Shown one piece after another: positions 15,407 to 24,497 of a DNA stretch of 58,105 nt. How positions within the stretch are numbered: the stretch's first letter is position 1; the number at the start of each line of letters is the position of its first letter. The position numbers and the translations under genes are program-made. This DNA comes from Seinonella peptonophila (GTDB lineage Bacteria > Bacillota > Bacilli > Thermoactinomycetales > Thermoactinomycetaceae): the NCBI RefSeq assembly GCF_900129355.1, contig NZ_FQVL01000007.1, positions 1-58,105 on the forward strand. The letters are read 5' to 3'. The notes beneath the pieces are model-generated. The model worked only from the letters and a program-made list of their open reading frames with translations. It was not told the origin of the DNA and made no database searches.

Positions 15407-16393
15407 ATGAAGATATTATTGACTGGCGGCGCTGGATTTATTGGAAGCCACCTTGTTCGCCACTTTTTGCAAGGGTCAACAGTGGAGAAAATAGCAGTGA
15501 TTGATAACTTAGACGCTTATTATAGCCCAAAGCAAAAGCAAGAACGGTTGGAGCAGTGGCAAGATGAGCCGCGCGTTGTATGCTATAGATCTGATATTTG
15601 TCAACGAGAACAGATCAAGCAAGTCTTCCAACAGGAACAATGGGAGGTCATCATTCATTTAGCTGCAATTCCTGGTGTGCGCCCCTCTTTGCAGCGCCCA
15701 ACTGAATATGTTGATATAGATGTAACAGGAACGGTTCAACTTTTACAACTTGCTGTTGAGTATCAGGTGCCGCATTTGATCTTTTTTTCTTCATCGTCTG
15801 TCTATGGACATCAGTCAGTGGTGCAACCCTGGAAAGAAGGTATCACCCAGGAAATGCCTAGTAGTCCTTACGCAGCAGCGAAACGATCAGCAGAAATCTT
15901 TTGTCAAACTTACCAGCAACTCTATCCACTTCATGTGACAATATTGAGACCTTTTACAGTATATGGCCCTGAACAGCGCCCTGATATGGCGATCCATTTC
16001 TTCGCAAGGCAAATGGTAAAAGGTTTACCTATCCCTGTCTTTTCATTAGACTCTTCTAGAGATTACACATATATTGATGATTTGATTCAAGCAGTAGAAC
16101 GTTGCTTAATGCGACCAAATGGATTTCAGCTTTTTAATGTTGCCTCAGGAGAAAGGATTTCTTTAAGGCAGATGATTAAGCAATTGGCAAGTGCCTTGCA
16201 TGTAGAAGCGAAACTTGAAATAAAAGGTGAACAACTGGGTGATCCAGCTTATACTTGGGCTGATTTAACACAGATCAAAGAAACAATCGGTTATCGACCT
16301 CAAGTAGATTTTGCTACAGGTATTCAGCGATTTGCTACATGGTTTCAGCAAAATCGGACCATACACGATTTCACTACTGATAAGAAGGTGTAA
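15407..16393 (+). CDS. NAD-dependent sugar-nucleotide epimerase (SDR family)
   Basis: An extended short-chain dehydrogenase of 328 residues with the Rossmann motif GGAGFIGSH, HLAAIPGVRPS, the catalytic Ser cluster SSSSVYG and YAAAK (Tyr-x-x-x-Lys). It resembles UDP-glucose/UDP-glucuronate 4-epimerases. The exact sugar is not determined. AAGGA lies about 10 nt before the ATG. It ends 4 bp before the membrane phosphoesterase-like gene, so they form one operon that probably makes a precursor for the glycosyltransferases around it. Confidence 0.87.
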   Translation: MKILLTGGAGFIGSHLVRHFLQGSTVEKIAVIDNLDAYYSPKQKQERLEQWQDEPRVVCYRSDICQREQIKQVFQQEQWEVIIHLAAIPGVRPSLQRPTEYVDIDVTGTVQLLQLAVEYQVPHLIFFSSSSVYGHQSVVQPWKEGITQEMPSSPYAAAKRSAEIFCQTYQQLYPLHVTILRPFTVYGPEQRPDMAIHFFARQMVKGLPIPVFSLDSSRDYTYIDDLIQAVERCLMRPNGFQLFNVASGERISLRQMIKQLASALHVEAKLEIKGEQLGDPAYTWADLTQIKETIGYRPQVDFATGIQRFATWFQQNRTIHDFTTDKKV

Positions 16394-16397
16394 TCAA

Positions 16398-17843
16398 TTG
16401 AAATCTGCACCCACATGGGAGAAGGTAGGCGCGCGAATCTGGAATGTCTTAAATGAAGGAAAGCCATTTACCCCGGTTTTTGTAGTGGGTACGTTTATCA
16501 GCTTTCAGCTATTATTTGGCTCCTTTCATCTGATATCCCTCTTATGGGCTTTTTTTTGTGTCGTTCCCTTATTGATCCTCTATGCTTGTTTTGAATTTCC
16601 ACTAAAATTACGTTGGTATCTTTGGCCTCCGCTTGTATTCTTTATTGGTAGCTTTGGCGGATGGCACCTAGGGTTGCAACTTTGGGCGCTAGTGCTATAT
16701 TTCTTCTTTACAATCATCTTTTGGGGAAGTATCTATTATCATTGGCGAATTGGGATTCCTCTGGATAACTATAAGCGGTTTTGGCGTTTAGTATTGGTAC
16801 ATAGCGACTCTACAAGTGGCAATGCGCAAGAGCAATTACCCAAATTTATGTTGTTGCTTGCTGTATTACAATGGTTTTATATAGTGAATCCGCCTTTTTC
16901 GCTAAACCTGTCAACCTGGTTTTATCTTCTTTTCCTTGTTTTGCTCTTTTTTTACAGTGTTGGCGTTCACCATTTCTTCTTTCATTGGCGACCCGCAGAG
17001 CCTGAGCAATGGACACGCGAACTAGCGCCTGTTCCAAAAGAGGAGAAAGTAAAACGTGTTGTGATGGTTGTGATTGATGGTTGTCGCGCGGATCGTTTAG
17101 CAGAGGCAAACACGCCCTTTATCGACAAGTTGCAAGGACAAGGAGCCGTCTTTACTCAGATGGAAACCATTTACCCAGCGCGAACAGTTGTCTGTTTTTC
17201 TTCCATCTTCACAGGTGCTTATCCTCGTGATCATGGGATTACAAGCAATTTTGTTTGGCGACAAGGAGTTCGCTGTGAGTCGATCTTTGACCAGCTTCGA
17301 AAAAAAGGGAAACAGGGTAAACTATTAGCAATTGCTCATCTGCTAGAAGCATTTGGTAATGATGTAGAAGCGATGAGCGCTGTTGTGCCAAATGATGAAA
17401 TCGATGGACTTACGATTGAGCGAGCAAAGCAATTGATGGATGAGCAAGACTGGAATCTCTTTGCAGTGCAACTAATTGCAGTCGATCAGACAGGACATAG
17501 CCGTGGTGCGCTATATGATGAGTATCTAGCAAAAATCGAAGAAGCAGATCGACATGTAGGGGCTTTTTATCAGTGGTTAGAACAAGCAGGCTATCTAGAA
17601 GATGCGGTCTTTATACTATGTGCGGATCATGGTCAATCAGATGGGATTGGCGGGCATGCACACTTAGACGAGGGAGAAAGATATCCACCTTTCTTGATGG
17701 TTGGTAAAGGGATTCGCGAAGGTGTAACAATCGATACAAAAGTAAACCTAACCTCGATTACACCCACGATATGCTATCTATTAGGTGTTCCTTATCCTGA
17801 TCATGCTCGTGGGCAGATTTTACAGGATGCACTTGTTGACTAA
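16398..17843 (+). CDS. Membrane-anchored alkaline-phosphatase-superfamily phosphodiesterase/transferase
   Basis: A 481-residue protein with an N-terminal half (about 1-205) of about six hydrophobic helices and a C-terminal type I phosphodiesterase domain. The metal and catalytic motifs are complete: VVIDGCRAD, YPARTVVC with the Thr nucleophile, DQTGHSRG, CADHGQSDG and GGHAH. Enzymes of this group cleave or transfer phosphodiester head groups, for example on lipids or glycans. The TTG at 16398 has AAGGTG 7 nt upstream. It is tightly packed after the epimerase. The combination of polytopic membrane part and outer or inner catalytic domain suggests a glycolipid or lipid-linked substrate (inference). 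Confidence 0.75.
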   Translation: MKSAPTWEKVGARIWNVLNEGKPFTPVFVVGTFISFQLLFGSFHLISLLWAFFCVVPLLILYACFEFPLKLRWYLWPPLVFFIGSFGGWHLGLQLWALVLYFFFTIIFWGSIYYHWRIGIPLDNYKRFWRLVLVHSDSTSGNAQEQLPKFMLLLAVLQWFYIVNPPFSLNLSTWFYLLFLVLLFFYSVGVHHFFFHWRPAEPEQWTRELAPVPKEEKVKRVVMVVIDGCRADRLAEANTPFIDKLQGQGAVFTQMETIYPARTVVCFSSIFTGAYPRDHGITSNFVWRQGVRCESIFDQLRKKGKQGKLLAIAHLLEAFGNDVEAMSAVVPNDEIDGLTIERAKQLMDEQDWNLFAVQLIAVDQTGHSRGALYDEYLAKIEEADRHVGAFYQWLEQAGYLEDAVFILCADHGQSDGIGGHAHLDEGERYPPFLMVGKGIREGVTIDTKVNLTSITPTICYLLGVPYPDHARGQILQDALVD

Positions 17844-17846
17844 ACT

Positions 17847-17916
17847 TTAGGAAGTCATATGAACTGCTGGTGATCGTGGTTCACGGCGATGGTGAGATCG
17901 ATATCGCCATTTTGTT
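17847..17916 (+). repeat. Degenerate interspersed-repeat remnant with terminator hairpin
   Basis: It contains GTGATCGTGGTTCACGGCGA, close to a block in the element at 40300-40570. GGCGAT at 17885-17890 pairs with ATCGCC at 17903-17908, followed by ATTTTGTT, so it can act as a terminator between two cluster genes. The stretch TTTAGGAAGTCATATGAAC recurs at 23833 with one change. Confidence 0.45.
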
Positions 17917-17934
17917 ATGAAAGGTCGTTCAAAG

Positions 17935-18633
17935 TTGAAACCATTACTAATCGTTGTCATTCCGGCATGGAATGAAGCAAAAAATATTGCTCATGTCATC
18001 CAAAAAGTGCCCCGTACATGGCATCCAGATCTTGAAGTCTCTATATTGGTGATCGATGATGGATCTACTGATGGAACGGCGCAAGTTGCAACAGCAGCAG
18101 GAGCGGAGCAAGTCTATTCATTCTCACAGAATCGCGGTTTAGGTGCTGCTGTCCGAGAAGGATTAAAAAAAGCATATCAGCAGGGTGCCGACCTAGCCGT
18201 GATGATAGATGCTGATAATGAATATCCTGCACATTCGATTCCTTCGATTGTCCAACCCATCTTGGATGGAAGAGCAGATTATGTCATGGGTTCCCGATTT
18301 AAGGGGCACATTCGGGGCATGAAATGGCACCGACGATTGGCGAATATCAGTTTTACATTGCTACAATCTCTTTTACTAGGTCGGTGGATCTGGGATGGAC
18401 AGTCGGGATTTCGTGCTTTTTCACGCCTTGTCTTACGTGATCTTCGGATCAATCACGATTATAATTATGCCCAAGTTATGACCTTATCGATTCTTCGGCA
18501 AGGCTACCGAATGCTTGAGGTGCCAATCGATTATCAAGTCCGTCAAGCTGGAACCTCTTTTATCAAAGGGACTACATACCTGCGACGTGTTTTGCCAGCA
18601 ATCTGGAAAGAGTGGCGAACACCAACTCGATAG
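17935..18633 (+). CDS. Family 2 glycosyltransferase (dolichyl-phosphate-mannose-synthase-like)
   Basis: A soluble GT-A enzyme of about 232 residues: VVIPAWNEAKNI at the N-terminus, VIDDGSTDGT (nucleotide site), NRGLGAAVREG, MIDADNEYP (DXD-type metal site), GSRF and a DGQSGFRAFSR segment. The family loads a sugar from a nucleotide donor onto polyprenyl phosphate, which would supply the GT-C enzyme upstream (inference). TTG 17935 follows AAAGG by 10 nt and gives the usual short N-terminus; ATG 17917 lies in the T-run of a hairpin and has no ribosome site, but cannot be excluded. Confidence 0.83.
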   Translation: MKPLLIVVIPAWNEAKNIAHVIQKVPRTWHPDLEVSILVIDDGSTDGTAQVATAAGAEQVYSFSQNRGLGAAVREGLKKAYQQGADLAVMIDADNEYPAHSIPSIVQPILDGRADYVMGSRFKGHIRGMKWHRRLANISFTLLQSLLLGRWIWDGQSGFRAFSRLVLRDLRINHDYNYAQVMTLSILRQGYRMLEVPIDYQVRQAGTSFIKGTTYLRRVLPAIWKEWRTPTR

Positions 18634-18680
18634 ACTAAGAAGAAAGTACGCTGCATAGAGCTATCTTGTATATGTAGAGC

Positions 18681-18709
18681 TTGCATCTCCTAGATGAGCC
18701 ATGTACAAT
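18681..18709 (+). promoter_or_regulatory. metS promoter
   Basis: TTGCAT and TACAAT are 17 bp apart, just ahead of the T-box leader. Transcription would start near 18716. Confidence 0.7.
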
Positions 18710-18715
18710 GTTGCT

Positions 18716-18958
18716 GAGAACGATGATTGAGATAAGTAATTCGCCGACGCTATGGACAGAGAGCCGGGGTAGGTGCAAGCCGGTATAGCGAAAACGAATG
18801 AAGATGACTCAGGAGTGGCTCTTCTGAAGGATCGAGTAGGAAGAGACGGTGACCCACGTTATCGGGTATGCAGAGGGCATGATCGATTATGATGATGCTA
18901 AATTTGGGTGGTAACGCGAACGCAAAGTCTCGCCCCAAAAGGGGAAGAGGCTTTTTTA
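18716..18958 (+). promoter_or_regulatory. T-box riboswitch (methionine) upstream of metS
   Basis: A tRNA-sensing leader. Stem I holds AGAGAGCCGGGG, GGTGCAAGCCGG and a specifier region in which ATG (18804-18806) is the likely Met codon. The T-box core TTGGGTGGTAACGCG is at 18905-18919, and its TGGT can pair with the ACCA end of uncharged tRNA-Met. An intrinsic terminator (AGTCTC, GCCCC-AAAA-GGGG, GAGGCT, then T-run) closes it at 18927-18958. Uncharged tRNA-Met should favour antitermination and raise metS expression. Confidence 0.93.
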
Positions 18959-18992
18959 TGTTTTTATCGATTGATATAAGGAGTGACCTAAG

Positions 18993-20969
18993 TTGAGTAA
19001 AGAAAAAGCGTTTTATTTGACAACTCCCATCTATTATCCAAGTGATCGACTCCATATCGGTCATACATATACAACCGTTGCTGGAGATGCGATGGCTCGC
19101 TATAAACGATTGCGAGGCTATGATGTGATGTATTTGACAGGAACTGATGAACATGGACAAAAGATTCAAAAGAAAGCACAAGCGGCAGGAAAAACACCGC
19201 AAGCCTTTGTGGATGAGATTGTCGTGGGCATACGTGAATTATGGGATAAACTGGATATTACTTATGATGATTTTATCCGTACGACTGAAGAGCGCCATAA
19301 AACAATCGTCCAAAAAATCTTTCAACAGCTTCTTGATCAAGATGATATCTATCTAGGTGAATATGAAGGCTGGTATTGTGTTGATTGTGAAGCATTCTTT
19401 ACAGATCGTCAGATTACGGATGGTCGATGTTTGGACTGTGGTCGTCCAATCGAAAAAATACGGGAACAAAGCTATTTCTTTCGGATGAGCAAATATGTTG
19501 ATCGTTTGGTCAAATATTATGAAGAACATCCTACCTTTATCGAACCAGAGTCACGTAAGAATGAAATGCTGCAAAACTTTATCAAACCAGGTTTAGAGGA
19601 TTTGAGTATCTCTCGTTCTACCTTTGACTGGGGGATCCCTGTGCCCAATGATCCCAAACATGTGATGTATGTGTGGCTGGATGCATTAGCGAATTATATT
19701 ACGGCAATTGGTTATCGTGGCGATGATCCTAAACTTATAGAGAAGTTTCACCGCTATTGGCCGGCGGATGTTCACCTAGTAGGAAAAGATATTGTTCGAT
19801 TCCATGTTATCTATTGGCCCATTTTCTTAATGGCCTTAGGCTTACCGCTACCTAAAAAAGTGTTTGCACATGGTTTCTTTATGGTAAAAGGTGAAAAGAT
19901 GTCCAAATCAAAAGGGAATGTGATTAATCCAGTTCCACTGATTGATCGCTATGGGCTCGATGCTTATCGCTATTACCTATTGCGAGAGGTGCCTTTTGGT
20001 GCAGATGGCTCCTTTACACCAAGTACATTTGTTGAACGGGTTAATGCAGATTTAGCCAATGATCTAGGGAATCTACTTCATCGCACTGTAACGATGGTGG
20101 GTAAGTATCATCAAGGCAAGGTGCCAGCATATGATCGAGTGCTGTTTGATCAAGAGCTGGTAGATTTGGCACAGCAAACAGTAGAACGTTTCGAACAGGC
20201 CATGGAAGAGATGCAGTTTTCTCAAGCGATTCAAGAGGTTTGGAAGCTGGTAAGAGCTGGGAACCGCTTAATTGAAAAAGAGCAACCATGGGTTCTAGCG
20301 AAGGAACCTGCACAGGAAGCTAGATTGCATACTGTGCTTTATCAGTTACTAGAAGTATTGCGGATTACCAGCTTGCTGATCCAGCCGATTATGACGCAAA
20401 CACCTCGCAGCATCTGGGCAAAATTAGGGTTAGAACAAGGAGATGCTACAGCTTGGACGAGTTTACATTCTTTTGGCAGCCTACCTGTTGGGCTTTCTAC
20501 TAACAAGGGGAAACCACTTTTTCCACGCTTAGAAGCTGAGGAAGAGGTTGAAGTGATTGAAAAAATGATTGCTGATTCTACGGCTGCTTATCAGCAAGGT
20601 GCTACTCAAACGCCTAAGGATGAAGTAGAGGAAAAACCGCAAGCAGCAGAAATCAACATCGAACAATTTGCACAAGTTGAGTTACGTGTGGCGGAAGTGC
20701 TACAAGTTGACAGAATCCCGAAAGCGGATCGTCTGTTAAAGCTACAACTAGACTTAGGAACTCAGAAGCGTCAAGTTGTCTCTGGGATTGCCCAGTATTA
20801 TCAACCGGAGGAGTTAGTAGGCAAAAAAGTAGTCTGTGTCACCAACTTGAAACCGGTAAAACTGCGTGGAGAGTGGTCGCATGGGATGATTTTAGCAGCA
20901 TCTGAAGGAGATCAATTGGTCTTGACAACTGTTGATGCAGAGATTCCGAATGGTGCAAAAGTATCCTGA
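18993..20969 (+). CDS. metS: Methionyl-tRNA synthetase
   Basis: Class I aminoacyl-tRNA synthetase of 658 residues. It shows the HIGH motif (DRLHIGHTYT), a zinc knuckle with YCVDC and CLDCG, the KMSKS loop (EKMSKSKGN) and a C-terminal tRNA-binding OB-fold domain from about residue 555 (FAQVELRVAEVLQVDRIPKA). The TTG start has AAGGAGTGA 6-7 nt upstream. It is controlled by the T-box leader. Position after the abrB region and before tatD matches Bacillus, although about 12 kb of other genes are inserted between abrB and metS here. Confidence 0.96.
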   Translation: MSKEKAFYLTTPIYYPSDRLHIGHTYTTVAGDAMARYKRLRGYDVMYLTGTDEHGQKIQKKAQAAGKTPQAFVDEIVVGIRELWDKLDITYDDFIRTTEERHKTIVQKIFQQLLDQDDIYLGEYEGWYCVDCEAFFTDRQITDGRCLDCGRPIEKIREQSYFFRMSKYVDRLVKYYEEHPTFIEPESRKNEMLQNFIKPGLEDLSISRSTFDWGIPVPNDPKHVMYVWLDALANYITAIGYRGDDPKLIEKFHRYWPADVHLVGKDIVRFHVIYWPIFLMALGLPLPKKVFAHGFFMVKGEKMSKSKGNVINPVPLIDRYGLDAYRYYLLREVPFGADGSFTPSTFVERVNADLANDLGNLLHRTVTMVGKYHQGKVPAYDRVLFDQELVDLAQQTVERFEQAMEEMQFSQAIQEVWKLVRAGNRLIEKEQPWVLAKEPAQEARLHTVLYQLLEVLRITSLLIQPIMTQTPRSIWAKLGLEQGDATAWTSLHSFGSLPVGLSTNKGKPLFPRLEAEEEVEVIEKMIADSTAAYQQGATQTPKDEVEEKPQAAEINIEQFAQVELRVAEVLQVDRIPKADRLLKLQLDLGTQKRQVVSGIAQYYQPEELVGKKVVCVTNLKPVKLRGEWSHGMILAASEGDQLVLTTVDAEIPNGAKVS

Positions 20970-20976
20970 AACATTA

Positions 20977-20985
20977 TGCTATAAT
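20977..20985 (+). promoter_or_regulatory. Extended -10 promoter for the signal peptidase gene
   Basis: TGCTATAAT, a perfect extended -10, lies 120 bp before the signal peptidase start, just after the metS stop. No clear -35 is seen, which extended -10 promoters tolerate. Confidence 0.5.
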
Positions 20986-21105
20986 AAACTCTATGAACAA
21001 ATCTATCCATTTTTATCTATTTGCTATCGATCGAACGGGACATTTAGGAAACATCGTAAGAAACCGGTCGATAGAAATGATGAGAAATCGATCGGGGGTT
21101 CGAGG

Positions 21106-21612
21106 ATGAAAAAAAATGTGGTGAAAGAGTGGGGGACAGCTATTGTTTCTGCTCTCATCATTGCAGCAGTTGTTCGTTTATTCTTTTTTGCGCCATATGA
21201 GGTATTGGGTACCTCCATGTATCCAACGTTAGATGGGAATGAATTATTAATTGTCAATAAGTTCATATATAAAGTGAAGAACCCTGCATATGGAGACATT
21301 ATTGTCTTTCATACTAACGAAAAACGTGATTTTGTAAAAAGAGTTATTGGGTTACCTAATGATCGGATAGAGATACATGAAGGAAGTGTCTTCCGAAACG
21401 GTAAGCAGTTAAAGGAAGAATATATCAGTGAGAAAATCCTTGGTGATTTGGATGAAACCGTTGTTCCAGCAGGAAAACTCTTTGTTCTAGGAGATAATCG
21501 CAACAATAGTAAAGATAGCCGGATCATTGGTAGCGTCAGTATGAATGAAGTAGTCGGACGTGCAGATGTGATTGTATTGCCTTTAAGCCGGATTGACTTG
21601 CTAGCAAAATAG
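21106..21612 (+). CDS. lepB: Type I signal peptidase
   Basis: Membrane-bound Ser/Lys-dyad protease that removes signal peptides from exported proteins. The 168-residue protein has one N-terminal membrane helix (about 10-29), then GTSMYPTLDG with Ser37, DFVKRVIGLPND with Lys78, and GDNRNNSKDSR near the C-terminus. Length and single helix fit Gram-positive SipS types. The ATG at 21106 follows GGGGG by about 7 nt; upstream in-frame codons lie in the metS-signal peptidase spacer. This gene is not part of the metS-tatD interval in B. subtilis, so its place here differs. Confidence 0.93.
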   Translation: MKKNVVKEWGTAIVSALIIAAVVRLFFFAPYEVLGTSMYPTLDGNELLIVNKFIYKVKNPAYGDIIVFHTNEKRDFVKRVIGLPNDRIEIHEGSVFRNGKQLKEEYISEKILGDLDETVVPAGKLFVLGDNRNNSKDSRIIGSVSMNEVVGRADVIVLPLSRIDLLAK

Positions 21613-21623
21613 AGGTGCTGTTC

Positions 21624-22400
21624 ATGTTGTTTGATTCACATGCTCATATGAACGATCAAGCATTTGCTAAGGATCAGAAAGAAGTATTAAAGCGTGCCCA
21701 GGAGCAATACGGGGTACGCTATTTGTTAAACATCGGGTATAACCGTGAAACGATTCAGTCAACACTTGCATTAGTAGATGATTATGATTTTATTTATGCA
21801 GCGATCGGCTGGCATCCCCATGATGCAAAAGATTGCTCAGTAGAAGAATATCAGTGGATGAAGGCGCAGCTTCATCATCCCAAAGTTGTAGCAATTGGTG
21901 AAATCGGGCTTGATTATTATTGGGATAATTCGCCAAGAGATGTTCAACATCGGCTTTTTCGAAGACAAATCCAATTAGCGCGGGAAGTTGGTTTGCCGAT
22001 TGTCATTCATGATCGTGATGCGCATGATGATACTGTTGCCATCTTACGCGAAGAGCAGGCAGAACAAGTTGGTGGTGTGATGCACTGTTTTAGTGGTGAT
22101 CTAGCGATGATGGAAGCATGTTTGAGCTTTAATTTCCATATTGGATTAGGCGGGCCTGTGACGTTTAAAAATGGACATCTTGCTAAAGAAGTGGCAAAGC
22201 ACGTGCCATTAGACCGATTGTTAATTGAAACCGATGCCCCATATCTAGCTCCACATCCATATCGTGGAAAACGGAATGAAACTGGATATGTGCGTTTAGT
22301 AGCGGAAGAGATCGCAAATTTGCGCGGGGTTTCGTATGAAGAATTGGCTCAAGTTACGATGGAGAATGCGAAACGCTTGTTTCGAATTGATATATCATGA
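21624..22400 (+). CDS. tatD: TatD-family metal-dependent DNase (YabD)
   Basis: A TIM-barrel metallohydrolase of 258 residues. Metal ligands are visible in FDSHAHMND, GEIGLDYYWD, IVIHDRDA, MHCFSGD and ETDAPYLAP. Members act as 3'-5' DNases. GAGGTG lies 6-7 nt before the ATG. Its TGA overlaps the rnmV ATG, the same tatD-rnmV-rsmA order as in Bacillus; yabE, normally between tatD and rnmV, is absent. Confidence 0.94.
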   Translation: MLFDSHAHMNDQAFAKDQKEVLKRAQEQYGVRYLLNIGYNRETIQSTLALVDDYDFIYAAIGWHPHDAKDCSVEEYQWMKAQLHHPKVVAIGEIGLDYYWDNSPRDVQHRLFRRQIQLAREVGLPIVIHDRDAHDDTVAILREEQAEQVGGVMHCFSGDLAMMEACLSFNFHIGLGGPVTFKNGHLAKEVAKHVPLDRLLIETDAPYLAPHPYRGKRNETGYVRLVAEEIANLRGVSYEELAQVTMENAKRLFRIDIS

Positions 22401-22948
22401 AAGCAAAGATACAAGAAGTGATCGTAGTAGAAGGATTACATGATACACAAGCAGTTCAGCGAGCTGTAGATGCAGATACGATAGAAACAGGTGGGTCAGC
22501 GATTGGTGAATCGGTTTTATTCGAAATTAGTAGGGCACAACGGACACGAGGTGTGATCATCTTTACCGATCCAGATAGTGCAGGTGAACGGATTCGTCGA
22601 ATTATTTCTGAGCATGTACCAGGTGTAAAGCACGCTTTTTTATCACGCGAAGCAGCAAAAGGTAAAAGAAAGATTGGTGTAGAACATGCGAGTGATCAAG
22701 CACTCCGCCATGCCCTTGCATCTGTTCGCACAGAGCAAGTGAATCAAGATGCTTGGACTGAGTTGAGTTGGTCAGAGTATGTAGCGATTGGTTTGATTGG
22801 TCGAGCCGATTCTGCACAGCTCCGAGAGCAGCTTGCCGATGAGCTAGATATTGGCTATGCAAATGGGAAACGTTTTTTTCACCGATTACAGGTGCTGCGA
22901 ATTCAAAAAGAAGAGTTAACTCAGGCTTTGGAAAGGGTAAAAAGATGA
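22397..22948 (+). CDS. rnmV: Ribonuclease M5
   Basis: A Toprim-domain nuclease that matures 5S rRNA together with ribosomal protein L18. The 183-residue protein has VIVVEGLHDTQAV (acidic Toprim start) and IIFTDPDSAGERIRR (the second acidic motif). It overlaps tatD and rsmA by ATGA at both ends, indicating coupled translation of three RNA/DNA maturation genes. Confidence 0.95.
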   Translation: MKAKIQEVIVVEGLHDTQAVQRAVDADTIETGGSAIGESVLFEISRAQRTRGVIIFTDPDSAGERIRRIISEHVPGVKHAFLSREAAKGKRKIGVEHASDQALRHALASVRTEQVNQDAWTELSWSEYVAIGLIGRADSAQLREQLADELDIGYANGKRFFHRLQVLRIQKEELTQALERVKR

Positions 22949-23829
22949 AAGATGAACAGCGTACCATCAGTGGACAAACAAAAGCAATCTTAGCCGAGGC
23001 GAAGCTGGGGTTGAAGAAGAGTTTAGGGCAAAACTTTCTAACAGATCGTCATATAATCGAACGGATTGTAAGCGCCATTCCGCTGACAGAACAGTCAGGT
23101 GTGATTGAAATTGGGCCAGGTATTGGGGCGTTGACAGAGCGTTTGGTGAAGCAAGCGGGAAGCGTAGTAGGCATCGAATTGGATCGTCGACTCTTGCCTG
23201 TACTGCATCAACTTTTTGCTACAAACGAGAACATTTCTTTTATTCATGGTGATGCGTTGAAAGTAGATTATCATCAATTAATTCATGACTACCTTAGCGA
23301 ATGCAAAGATGTCCATGTGATTGCTAATTTGCCCTATTATATTACTTCACCGCTCATTATTCATCTCTTAGAAGGTGGCTATCCTTTTCAAAACATCGTG
23401 ATCATGATTCAAAAAGAAGTGGCTGAACGATTGATGGCCCAGCCCCATACAAAGGCATATGGTTCACTTACGCTCTTTGCCCAATATTATGCCACAGTAG
23501 AACGAGTTACTCATGTATCGCGCAATGTATTTGTACCACGACCTCAAGTCGATTCGATGGTGGTGAAATTAACATTACGCAATGTTCCACCTGTACAGAC
23601 ATCAGATCAAACTTTACTTTTTCAGATCATTCGAGCTGCCTTCCAGCAGCGAAGAAAGACGCTCCAAAATGCTTTACATGCACAATTTCAGAGTCAAGCA
23701 ACAAAAGATCAACTCCATTCATGGTTACAAACATCAGGAATTGATGGAAAACGTCGTGGCGAAACATTAACGTTAGCTGAATTTGCCCATATTGCGAAGG
23801 TATTTGCAGAGGAATTGCGGGAAAACTGA
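22945..23829 (+). CDS. rsmA: 16S rRNA dimethyladenosine transferase
   Basis: KsgA-type enzyme that dimethylates A1518 and A1519 of 16S rRNA with SAM. The 294-residue protein has KKSLGQNFLTD, the SAM motif VIEIGPGIGALTE, the catalytic NLPYYITSP and the C-terminal helical domain with FQQRRKTLQNAL. It is coupled to rnmV by a 4-bp overlap. Downstream, yabG is missing; a 182-bp spacer with repeat remnants follows. Confidence 0.96.
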   Translation: MKDEQRTISGQTKAILAEAKLGLKKSLGQNFLTDRHIIERIVSAIPLTEQSGVIEIGPGIGALTERLVKQAGSVVGIELDRRLLPVLHQLFATNENISFIHGDALKVDYHQLIHDYLSECKDVHVIANLPYYITSPLIIHLLEGGYPFQNIVIMIQKEVAERLMAQPHTKAYGSLTLFAQYYATVERVTHVSRNVFVPRPQVDSMVVKLTLRNVPPVQTSDQTLLFQIIRAAFQQRRKTLQNALHAQFQSQATKDQLHSWLQTSGIDGKRRGETLTLAEFAHIAKVFAEELREN

Positions 23830-24000
23830 TTGTTTAAGAAGTCATATGAACAAGTTTTATCTTCATTTTGCTATTAATTGAGTTTTTCTTAGTCTGGAGC
23901 GTTTGTTTAGCATATGTCAGTAGCTTAGCTTTTCTTTATAAACGGACGAGCATTTGGCTCGTATATGACCCTTGATCGCGTTTATCAGTACATCTGGAAG
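23830..24000 (+). other. Spacer with possible degenerate repeat remnant
   Basis: It contains TTTAAGAAGTCATATGAAC, close to 17847-17865, and GAGTTTTTCTTAGTCTGGA, similar to the terminal GTTTTTCATCAGTCTGA of the interspersed elements. The two matches are short, so this is a weak call. The GGAAGGAGC ribosome site of the next gene lies at its end. Confidence 0.3.
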
Positions 24001-24011
24001 GAGCTAGAAAA

Positions 24012-24482
24012 GTGATCTTTTTCCACCCAAGAAAAGGACCCTGTAGTATTGATCAGATGACAAGGCAGATTCGTGACTATATTAAAGAAGATGCAAACGC
24101 ACAATATAAAGTTGTGATTGGTACAGATTCACAGACCAATAATCGGGAAACGCTATTTGTGACGGCAGTGATCATCCAGCGGTTAGGAAAAGGAGCACTC
24201 TTTTATACACATAAACGTAGACACCCTTCTATGAAAGATTTACGTTCCCGTATTTATACTGAGACAGAGTATAGTTTAGATTGTGTAGAATTGCTCAAAG
24301 GAAAGTTTTCAGAGCTTTTAGAGGATGTTCCGTTAGAAATTCATCTAGATGTAGGGCGAGAAGGAGAAACGAGAAAGCTGATCCAAGAAGTAGTCGGTTG
24401 GGTTACAGCAATAGGTTATACGGCAAAAATTAAGCCAGAAGCATATGCGGCAAGCGCGGTCGCAGATCGTTATACCAAGTAA
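24012..24482 (+). CDS. YkuK-like DUF458 (RNase H-like fold) protein
   Basis: A 156-residue protein of the YkuK/DUF458 family, found in many spore formers. The conserved VVIGTDSQT near residues 34-42 and the acidic LEIHLDVGREGE stretch match the RNase-H-like fold predicted for this family. No activity is established. The GTG start has AAGGAG about 8 nt upstream. It stands alone, closed by a strong terminator, in the place where B. subtilis has yabG. Confidence 0.83.
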   Translation: MIFFHPRKGPCSIDQMTRQIRDYIKEDANAQYKVVIGTDSQTNNRETLFVTAVIIQRLGKGALFYTHKRRHPSMKDLRSRIYTETEYSLDCVELLKGKFSELLEDVPLEIHLDVGREGETRKLIQEVVGWVTAIGYTAKIKPEAYAASAVADRYTK

Positions 24483-24497
24483 ATCATAAAATAGATA

